A stretch of 36,090 nucleotides of DNA from Verrucomicrobia bacterium UBA1263 (GTDB taxonomy: Bacteria > Verrucomicrobiota > Verrucomicrobiia > Limisphaerales > UBA1412): NCBI GenBank assembly GCA_002308515.1, contig DBVN01000118.1, positions 26,407-62,496 on the forward strand, in the 5' to 3' direction. Within the stretch, counting starts at the first letter, position 1, and every line of letters starts with the position of its first letter. Position numbers and translations under genes: made by a program. Shown here one piece after another: positions 15,253-23,700 of the stretch. A model generated the notes under the pieces. The model was not told where the DNA came from and made no database searches. It saw only the letters and a program-made list of their open reading frames with translations.

Positions 15253-18200
15253 TTACTTGGTCAAACGATAATAACCAGCAGCTTGGCTCACAGGGACTAC
15301 GCACTGATAAGCACCACCCACCAGTTCGCCTTCAAGGATCGTCCAGCTGGCACTGTCGGCTCTCGGAGCTACTTCGAGAGAAGCGCCGGAAGCCGCATCC
15401 CAACGGAGAGTCAGATTCTCGCCATCGAAATCATAGCTCAGTACCAGATCAGTCGGAGTCGGAGGATCCACCCGTTCCTTAATGGAAACATTGGTGAAGT
15501 TGGCGTAAGCATCGTTGCTTGTAGAGCTGTTAGCAGTCACCCACATACCGATATAGAGCGGTACATCGGCTCCCAGTACGCCTTCTTCCCATTCAGCGGT
15601 ATCGACTTCTTCCAGAACGATCCAGGACAAGCCGTCATCTTCGCTGACATAAGCGGTAAAGACTGTACCCACGCGTGTGATGCGCTGCCAATGCGGCCAC
15701 TGAGCCACACTCTCACTGATCGTACCGGTGGTGTCATCTATAGAAGCACCAAAGGCTTGACGCCAGGCTGTCCAGTATCTGGAAGCGGTACTGCCGCTAT
15801 CACGCTGGTCATCGCGCTGGGCTTGTGTCGCAAAGAGACGAGCGGAACCATCATTGGAACCATCGCCCAGGGCTTCACGAGCCATCAAACCTGCTTTGAT
15901 CCAAGAACCGGTGGAAGTACCCACAACGCTGTTCAGCTTCGCTCTGAAGTCGAAGTCTCCCTCAGGAGCCTTCTGCCAGACGAAGTAGCAGCCGTCAGAA
16001 GTACCACGCAGATCCGAGCCGCTGCCCTGGATGTTATATTCACCCGTGGCGGCATTGTAATAGTAGCTGCCCGGAAGTCCCGGAGCCGCGCCGTTCTTCA
16101 GAATATCTTCGCCCACAAAGTCATTGGGATCGGAGGTCGGTTCGACATAAACATACTTGCTGTTATAATCCGCGACCGACACAATGCCGTGATTCTTGAT
16201 ATTATGAGCTGTATTGAAGAGACCGATATAGCCCTTCTTAGGCATGGTGTAATCCAGATTGCCGATCGTACCGGAGAACAAGCCCTGGTTGATCATAGTC
16301 CAGTTGATACCTGTTGAGGAGCGATACGCAGTGAACACATTGCCTTCGCGTTTCAGACGCAGCCAGGCATTGGGATAATTCACATTGCCATTGTTGACGG
16401 AATCGACCAGCGTCAAATTGCCGTCAACGAGTCTCGGCCAGCTTGTGGCTGTGGCTGTTCCGGCAGGATACGCACGCTGCATCACGATAGACTGAGACGG
16501 AGTCGTCAGGACGTTGAGCATCGGAGCATCGAAGTCCAGGCTCGTGCGGTACATGATACCACCTTTCTCCCAGCTTTCCTGAGCAGTGATATTGGTGATA
16601 TGGACCACAAAGTCAAAATCGCCGTCCACTTCCTCATAGAGATAGAAGCAAGCGTCGCCGGCACCTTCCACGTCAGTACCCCAGCCGTTCAATGTCATGG
16701 AACCGGGGCGAACATCCGCGTAACCCAGGGTCCCGATCGCACCGACACCACTGGCTACACCCGGATTATAAACATTCGTCATCTTCAACTGCGTATAGCC
16801 GCCAATCAGAGTGGCAGGAACCATCTCCTTACCGGAGAGATTCTTGACAGAGACAACGACCTTGATCGTTGAAAGAGAGATCACATCGATCGGGTCGATT
16901 TCCAGGAAAGCGGCCCAGGCATCCATATATGTACCCAGTCTGGCGGACTTCACAGTCACACCTTCGATCTTGTAATTGTTCACGTTGACAGAATCTGCAT
17001 GATCCGGCTCTTTATCGAAGAGAACGATCACTTCGTTGCCGGCTCCCATGACATAGTAAGGTGCCAGAGGCGCATCGTCTGAAGAGACACTCACGATCGC
17101 GTCATTGGACTTCACCGTCTTGCCCGGAACAGAAAGTTCGCAATAAACGGCCTGGCCGTCATATTCAGGCAGAGCGCTGATAGTCACAGATGTATCCGTA
17201 GCACCGTAAATGGCATGACCCGCCACATACCACTGATAAGCAACAGGGGCATTCCATTCATTTTCGGACGTACCGGCCACGCTGAAGGTCACCAGATCAC
17301 CGGCCATAGCGGTAACGCTTTCAGGCTGTTTGGTAACTGTAATAAACGCTGTATCCGGGTTGGCATAGATACCGATCATATTACCGGTCAGGATCGGAGC
17401 TGTGTTATTGGCCTGCACCGGGTTGTTGACGTTGTGCCAGGTGATGGAGACAAAGTCTCCGCCGCCGCCTTCACGCAGAGAAACAACATAGTAGTATTTC
17501 TTGCCCGCGATCAGCTGTATCGGGGTAGAACCATAAGTACCGGTAGCACCGCTCCAGTCATATCTGCGAGCGCCGGAGCTGTTCCAGCCGTTCTCCCAGG
17601 AAATCGCTTCTTCAGAGAGATTTTCAACCCATTCATCGGAAGAGATCCACAGTTTGTAATCATCATCGCAGGAACCGGTGAAGTCATAAATACCGGTCTC
17701 TTCAGGAACGATATAACCGGAAATGCGTTCCACACAGTTGTCCTTATTAAAGGTATCGGTGGTGATTTCCAGATATCTGCCCAGCTGAGGGTTGGCATTG
17801 TAAGGAGTTTCCGTAAACATCCAGGATGTTGTTTCAAACAATGTGTCAAAACTGCTTGCGGTACCGAAGGATTCCAGAAGTGAATATCCAGGAGACCAAA
17901 CGAAGGCTGTGAAGGTGGAAGGCTGGGTCAGTTCATAACCGGAATAATCATAAATATTGCTGTATTTAACGGTATAAACCTTGCCTTCTTCCTGATGAGA
18001 AGTCAGCAGGATGACTTTCGTGCCGTCATCGTTGAAAGAGACACCCGTGATTTCAAGACCATCAATGCTGTAATTTGAAATCTCATCGTATCCTATCACA
18101 AACTCACTGAAGCTGATCACGACCTTGTTCATATCGTTGTGACCGGTGGCCACAGCGGTCGGAGCTTCTGTATCACTGGTGACCGTGACTGTGATCTCAT

Positions 18201-20358
18201 TGGAAGAGTTAGTCTTGCCAGCCAGAGCCATATCCAGACGATAAACACCATCGTGATTATAATCAGCCGCGTTGATGAAGGACAGCTTGGGAGTTGTACT
18301 TCCGCTGGCATCCAGCACATTATCGGCTTTGACCCACGCGCCGCCGGTAATGTCATTCTTGACATACCATTGATAGGTGGGAACCACATTGAGATCAGAA
18401 GCATAAGTAACTTTCACATTCAAATCAAAAGCACTGCCCGCAGAAATGACCACGTTGGATTCCGGCTGAGAATCGATATTCAGAACCGTATTGGCAACAT
18501 TGTACAAATCTGTAATGTACTGGGCACCAATGCTGGGAGTTCCATCAGGAATCTGAGCCAGAGGTCCCTCACTCGGCAATGACCAGGCAACCTGGAAAAC
18601 TTCACCGCCGGCAACTTCATAAAGATATGCCTCAAAGTAATAGAGTTCACCTTTGACCAGATTGTAGATGCCGGACTGCTGTCCCGCGTTCTTGGTGAAG
18701 TATCCATAAGTACTCCAATCCGTTTGTTGGCAAATCGGGTCTGCGCTTAAATTCTGAGGATCGCTGTCTGTACTCAGGAAGAACATACCCTGATCATCAG
18801 AAGACAACGCAAAACGGTATTCACCTGTTTCCGGCGGGATCAGATAACCTTTGCAGAACAAACCAAAATAATCATCGTTCTCCGCGTTGTAGTCTAAACC
18901 ATTGGTGACATCTATCACTTTAGTGGGAGCGACACCTTTTCTTACAGTACTGACCAGATCCGAGATACTGGCAGGATAAACCGTATTGTTATCATACCAT
19001 TTGCCTTTGACACCTGTTGTCGTCATGACAGTGAAGTTTCTCTGATAGGGAGCCGCCAACTTGCTGCCATCGGCCGCGGTGATGTTGGAAATGGTAATAG
19101 TATAATTGCCGCCAGCAGCAACAGAAGCGCCTAATATAACACATCTGTTACCTTCAGAAGGAGTCAAAGATGTGATAGCTACAGAAGATCCACCCTCTTC
19201 TGTCAGAGAGTAATTGGACGCATCTGTCAGAGAAGCCGCATCAATGATCTTGTTGAAACGCGCATAGACGACCTTGTCGATCGGATAGTATCCAGCACCA
19301 AGGACGGCCAGTTCATCTGTTACAGCCTCTACATTCAACGTAAAGTTACTAATAGCGGTAGCGATATTATTCTCAACTTCCAGCGTATAGTCTCCGGAAT
19401 CGCTCACCTCTAACTGCTCAAGAGTATAGGAGAATGAAGTTTCATAACTTTGTGTGCTGTAAATGACTTTATCCCCTTTCTTGAGTGTGTAGGTAAACGG
19501 ATCATAACCGCTGACTTTGACATCAAGAGTATAGGAAGCGCCATCGACTACATTGACGACAGCAGGCGGAGCTTTCACAAATTCCGGAGCCAGCTCCGTT
19601 GTCGGCTGGAACTCACTGAACGTGGCAACACTGGTTCCACCACTTTCGGTATGAGATGTCGCCCACATACCAACAGAGAGCTTATAGCCCCATTCTTCAC
19701 AGAAAGCGGTATTACCCAAGGCACCATTGCTCCAGGAAGAAGTATCGCGTTTATCCACTATAGTCCAACTCTTCGCGTCCGAGCTGAAATAACTGAGATA
19801 GGTATTACCATCGCGGCGGATACGGATCCAGGAGGGATAGGAATAATTTTCCGTACTCAGAGTTCTGGTACTATCTGAGACAGTGCCGCCAACAGAGCTG
19901 CGCCAATGAGTGATCCATTTGGACGCGCCGGCGGAAGCATCGTTGCGCAATCCCATAAGGGCATAGCAACGGGCACCACCGTCCTGATCTACAGTTTCAT
20001 AAGCATTGCCTTCCGCGTCATAATCTTCATAGAGGGTATCACCGCCTTCACGAACCATGATACCGGCTTTCATCCATGTGGAAGTTTCCGTTCCCACGAA
20101 GGATTCCATTTTGACCATATAGTCGAAATTGGTATCCGGCTCTTCCAGCAAATAGACAAAATGGAACTGATCCGAAGTTCCCCAAACGTCTGAACCACAT
20201 CCATTGATGATGTATGTATCAGTGCTTGCGTCATAAGTGTGAGAACCACCGGTGGTATTCACACTATGCGCATAAGGAGCGACCTGAGCCTGCGCGGCGA
20301 TACAACCGGCGGCAATCAGGGCACCCGTCAATAATAGACTTTTATTAGTATGATTCAT
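15253..20358 (-). CDS. Large secreted multidomain adhesin/polysaccharide-binding protein (lectin-like, Ig, PA14)
   Basis: 1701 residues with a signal peptide (cleavage near AAQA-Q, residue 24). Domains in order, by eye: lectin-like (concanavalin/DUF1349-type) module about 28-255; Ig-like about 260-345; SbsA/Big_5-type Ig about 348-445; PA14 about 446-620 (GVKGKWYDNN, GEYRFALSSDDQGMFFLSTD); Ig about 625-728; SbsA-type about 730-815; second PA14 about 820-985 (GIYDFTGSCDDDYKLWIS); Ig about 990-1085; SbsA-type about 1090-1170; second lectin-like about 1180-1360; third lectin-like about 1385-1640; C-terminal module ending AAGYYRLTK. No catalytic motif seen. Likely surface-bound or secreted and glycan-binding, by family inference. 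Asp/Asn-rich loops suggest Ca2+. No clear Shine-Dalgarno site precedes the ATG. It has its own terminator, so it is monocistronic. Confidence 0.85.
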   Translation of the reverse strand: MNHTNKSLLLTGALIAAGCIAAQAQVAPYAHSVNTTGGSHTYDASTDTYIINGCGSDVWGTSDQFHFVYLLEEPDTNFDYMVKMESFVGTETSTWMKAGIMVREGGDTLYEDYDAEGNAYETVDQDGGARCYALMGLRNDASAGASKWITHWRSSVGGTVSDSTRTLSTENYSYPSWIRIRRDGNTYLSYFSSDAKSWTIVDKRDTSSWSNGALGNTAFCEEWGYKLSVGMWATSHTESGGTSVATFSEFQPTTELAPEFVKAPPAVVNVVDGASYTLDVKVSGYDPFTYTLKKGDKVIYSTQSYETSFSYTLEQLEVSDSGDYTLEVENNIATAISNFTLNVEAVTDELAVLGAGYYPIDKVVYARFNKIIDAASLTDASNYSLTEEGGSSVAITSLTPSEGNRCVILGASVAAGGNYTITISNITAADGSKLAAPYQRNFTVMTTTGVKGKWYDNNTVYPASISDLVSTVRKGVAPTKVIDVTNGLDYNAENDDYFGLFCKGYLIPPETGEYRFALSSDDQGMFFLSTDSDPQNLSADPICQQTDWSTYGYFTKNAGQQSGIYNLVKGELYYFEAYLYEVAGGEVFQVAWSLPSEGPLAQIPDGTPSIGAQYITDLYNVANTVLNIDSQPESNVVISAGSAFDLNVKVTYASDLNVVPTYQWYVKNDITGGAWVKADNVLDASGSTTPKLSFINAADYNHDGVYRLDMALAGKTNSSNEITVTVTSDTEAPTAVATGHNDMNKVVISFSEFVIGYDEISNYSIDGLEITGVSFNDDGTKVILLTSHQEEGKVYTVKYSNIYDYSGYELTQPSTFTAFVWSPGYSLLESFGTASSFDTLFETTSWMFTETPYNANPQLGRYLEITTDTFNKDNCVERISGYIVPEETGIYDFTGSCDDDYKLWISSDEWVENLSEEAISWENGWNSSGARRYDWSGATGTYGSTPIQLIAGKKYYYVVSLREGGGGDFVSITWHNVNNPVQANNTAPILTGNMIGIYANPDTAFITVTKQPESVTAMAGDLVTFSVAGTSENEWNAPVAYQWYVAGHAIYGATDTSVTISALPEYDGQAVYCELSVPGKTVKSNDAIVSVSSDDAPLAPYYVMGAGNEVIVLFDKEPDHADSVNVNNYKIEGVTVKSARLGTYMDAWAAFLEIDPIDVISLSTIKVVVSVKNLSGKEMVPATLIGGYTQLKMTNVYNPGVASGVGAIGTLGYADVRPGSMTLNGWGTDVEGAGDACFYLYEEVDGDFDFVVHITNITAQESWEKGGIMYRTSLDFDAPMLNVLTTPSQSIVMQRAYPAGTATATSWPRLVDGNLTLVDSVNNGNVNYPNAWLRLKREGNVFTAYRSSTGINWTMINQGLFSGTIGNLDYTMPKKGYIGLFNTAHNIKNHGIVSVADYNSKYVYVEPTSDPNDFVGEDILKNGAAPGLPGSYYYNAATGEYNIQGSGSDLRGTSDGCYFVWQKAPEGDFDFRAKLNSVVGTSTGSWIKAGLMAREALGDGSNDGSARLFATQAQRDDQRDSGSTASRYWTAWRQAFGASIDDTTGTISESVAQWPHWQRITRVGTVFTAYVSEDDGLSWIVLEEVDTAEWEEGVLGADVPLYIGMWVTANSSTSNDAYANFTNVSIKERVDPPTPTDLVLSYDFDGENLTLRWDAASGASLEVAPRADSASWTILEGELVGGAYQCVVPVSQAAGYYRLTK

Positions 20359-20393
20359 AACTAATTATGTATGTGACTCTAACATCCACCAAA

Positions 20394-20415
20394 TCTATTC
20401 TGGAATCAGAATAGA
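20394..20415. repeat. Inverted repeat in the leader of the 1701-residue gene
   Basis: Perfect 9-bp arms TCTATTCTG and CAGAATAGA separated by GAAT. It lies 36-57 bases upstream of the minus-strand start at 20358, so it is either an operator or a 5'-UTR hairpin of that gene. Confidence 0.5.
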
Positions 20416-20538
20416 AAGCCTTGCGCCAGTCACAATAGTACAAAGCTGGTATCGACTTCCTATAAATGCGCGCACTTTCCCAAAAATCTCTCAATAAGAA
20501 GTTATACAACTTATTCTTCGTCAATCAGTAAAGGTATT

Positions 20539-20562
20539 ATAAAAATAATTTTTTATTTTTAT
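20539..20562. repeat. AT-only inverted repeat
   Basis: Perfect 10-bp arms ATAAAAATAA and TTATTTTTAT around TTTT, made only of A and T. It lies midway between the two divergent genes and overlaps the candidate -10 box TATTAT at 20535. It could be an UP-element-like or nucleoid-protein binding site. Confidence 0.45.
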
Positions 20563-20724
20563 GAGAGCGCATCTATCACAAAGCAGAAACGATTATAAGA
20601 CTCTCTTTGCCCCAGAAAAAGAAAAATATGTCACAAAAAAGCTTTTGGATTCTTGCAAAAACACCCTTTGAAATGTTACTCTGGTGCTGGATGCAGATGC
20701 GCAAACAACAAAAGAGGACTCAAT

Positions 20725-23700
20725 ATGAATTCAAAATTATATTCATCTCTTACTAAAGCAATTATAATTTTATTTGTCACTATGTTTTTATCCCTTTTCA
20801 GTCATGCTCAAAACGTTGCCCTGGAACCGCTCATTCAGAAAGCCGAAAAGGCTTATCAGGAACAGTCATGGGCTGAAGCTGAAAAGGTTTATAACGAGAT
20901 CCTGGAGCACAAAGAGGATTTCTCGAAGAATCAACTCGATTGGCTTCAGCTGCACTATCTTGCGGCAAAGTACCGCAACCGTTATGCGCAATCTTCCTCG
21001 TTCAACAACCGCAAGCTGAGCAGCATTTGGGATGAGATCACGGATCTGGCAAGAGACAGGCACGATGAATTCTGGGCCGAGGTTCAGGAAACGCTGGGCG
21101 ACCTGGAGAAAATGAAACAAAATTTCTATTCATCCCCTTCCGCCCATTATGTGCAAGCTCTGGATTATTGGGCCAGCCAAACAGATATTGAAAAAGCAAG
21201 AAACCGTTATCGTATTTTGATACAAAAAGTTATAGAGAATGCTCTTTCCAATCCGAGCTACCTGCCATTGATCCAGGAAAACATCCTTTTGAACGGAATA
21301 CAATTAATTGAGAAACAAGAGGATCTGCTGAAATTAAATCTTCTGTTGGCCAATCAATATCAACATAAGCCTTTGACGCCGGCTACTTATTATCTCATAC
21401 GCCAGCAATATAAGAAATTGCTTGCTTTTTCTCCAAAAACTCCTCATTATGACCGGGTTCTATTTAACTACGCGCAATGGTTGGAACTGCACGGCAGACA
21501 AATCAAAAACCCCAACAATCAATACAGCTATCTCGCTGATTATGAAGAGGCTCTTACATATTACCAACAAATCATCGAACAGTTCACAAAGAAAAAATCG
21601 CCTCACTGGGAACGCGCAAAGGACAAGATCAAAGCGATCACAGAACCTCAGATCGGGCTTTTAGTCTCCAATCAGTACACGCCCGGCAGTCAAATCGAAT
21701 ATTCCTTGTTCTACAACAACTTGAGCAATGTTCAAGTTTCTCTCTATTCTATTGATCTGAACCGGGATATCCATCCTTTGAAGGATAAAACACTTCATCG
21801 CGGCAGCTATCTGGAAGCTGTTACAGTTCAAAAGAAAGAAGCTGTTTATACAGAAAGTTTTTCACCTGCGACCAATCGCTGGGCGCACTTTCCCAGCAAA
21901 GAGAATGTTTCACCCAAAAATATTTTTCCCGCGGGTGCTTACCTGCTCGAAGCAAAATCCGGAACCAATACCGCGCGTGAGCTTATCCTGATCACAGATA
22001 TCGCCCTTATCGCGAAAAGCGCGCCTGAAGGTGAAAATCTGCTCTACCTGGGCAACGCTTTCAGCGGTGAACCGATCCCTGACGCTGAACTCCATCTGAT
22101 ACACACTTGGAACCATTCCAAGGAGATTTTCTCCAAAGAACAAACATTGCGCACGGACACGGACGGCATTGCCCGTTTTGCTCCACTGGCTAAACAGAAT
22201 TACAGCAACATTCTTGTTACCGCAAAAAGCGCTGATCTGCAAACCCTTCTCTTTTTAGATGCTCCGGAACGACATGATCCGGAAGAGGATTTCAGTGTCT
22301 ATGTTTTTACGGATCGGCCGGTCTATCGCCCACAGGAGAAGGTTCAGTGGAAAACGATCGTCCGCTCCCGCAAGAACGATACATTAAGTACCCCTGCCGG
22401 ACTTAAACTGGATTATGCCATCCACAGCCCGAATGATGAGATCATCAAAAGCGGAACGGTGACACTCAATGACTTTGGCAGTGCCTTTGATTCCCTGACA
22501 CTGACACAGGAAATGCGGTTAGGTGAATATCAAATTGAATTCAAACAGAATGGAACAGCTCTGGAGTGGGCAACGCTCTTTCGTCTGGAAGAATATAAGC
22601 TGCCGGAATACAAGCTCAGCGTCACCCCTACTGCCGAAAATTACCGCCTGGGAGATACCATCCAGACCACGATCCAGGCAGAATATTATTTTGGCGGTCC
22701 GGTGGCAGACGCGGAACTCACAGTGCAGGTACGCCAAAAGAACTATAACCACCACTGGATTCAAATCCGCCGTTATCCCTGGCTTTACGAAGATGATTTC
22801 TCCGGAGGCAACTGGCAGCGCAATAATATTGGTGAGGTCATTTTAACCAAAACGCTGAAAACGGATTCCAACGGACAAGCACTGATCGAGTTTGAAACTC
22901 CGCTGCAAACGAATCGCGATCTGGAATATATCATTAACGCCAAACTCTTAGACAGTGCCGGCCGGGAAGTTGTCGCTCAAAACAACATCAAAGTCACCAG
23001 TTTCAGCTACTACGTTCAGCTGAAACCGACAAAAACGATCATCACGCCGGGAGAGAACGCCGTGATCGAAATCACCGCTGAAGACGCTAACGGAAAGACT
23101 CACAGCGCGCAGGGACAAATCGAAGTGACACGCAAACATTATGTGGAAAGATGGATAGATCCTGCCGGGGACACCGTTGAAGGTGAAAAACTGGATGCGA
23201 TAAAGAAGCAAGTCGGATATGAAAACTTCCCTCCCGCCCCGGAAAAAGGAAAAGCTCCCTGGAGATTGAAATTCAGCAATTACCGCTTTGAAAAAATCCT
23301 GACAAAAGAGGTTTCAACAGATCAAAACGGGAGAGCGCAGTTCCGCTTCCCGTTAGAAAAAACGGGCTGCTATCAGGTAAGTTGGACAAGCGCGGATACT
23401 CTGACCCTGGGCAACGGCGAGAAGATCCCCTGGGACAATATTACCGCCTCCACATCGCTTTGGTGCGCCGATGCAAACACTCGCACGATTCAAGTCAAAG
23501 AACAAGGCATCACTCTCATACTGGATGAAAACCAGGCAAAAGTGGAACATTCTCTGCCGATCATGATACAGACAGATCATCCGGGGCATCATATTCTCCT
23601 TACTGCTGAAGCAAATTCGATCATTGGAAGCCAAATGATCCACATGGAAGGAGATGCTCAACTTGTTGCCGTTCCTGTCACAGAAGCGCATACTCCGAAT

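Larger units (their letters stand above)
20359..20724. other. Divergent intergenic region between the secreted multidomain gene and the alpha-2-macroglobulin operon
   Basis: 366 bases with no convincing gene. It should carry both divergent promoters. Candidates on the plus strand are TATTAT (20535-20540) and a weak pair TTGCAA (20653-20658) with TTACTC 17 bases on; neither is strong. Two inverted repeats lie here (20394-20415 and 20539-20562) and may be control sites. The clear ribosome-binding site AGAGGA (20713-20718) serves the gene at 20725. Confidence 0.5.

Noticed and set aside
15283..16317. Plus-strand ORF of 344 residues antisense to the secreted multidomain gene
   Set aside because: Caused by the codon bias of the real gene on the other strand; composition is rich in Arg/His/Ile with no motif or ribosome-binding site. 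Other long antisense frames (17215-17883, 18139-18582) fail for the same reason.
20561..20671. 36-codon plus-strand ORF in the divergent region
   Set aside because: No ribosome-binding site (preceded by a T-run), charged low-information sequence, and within a likely promoter region.
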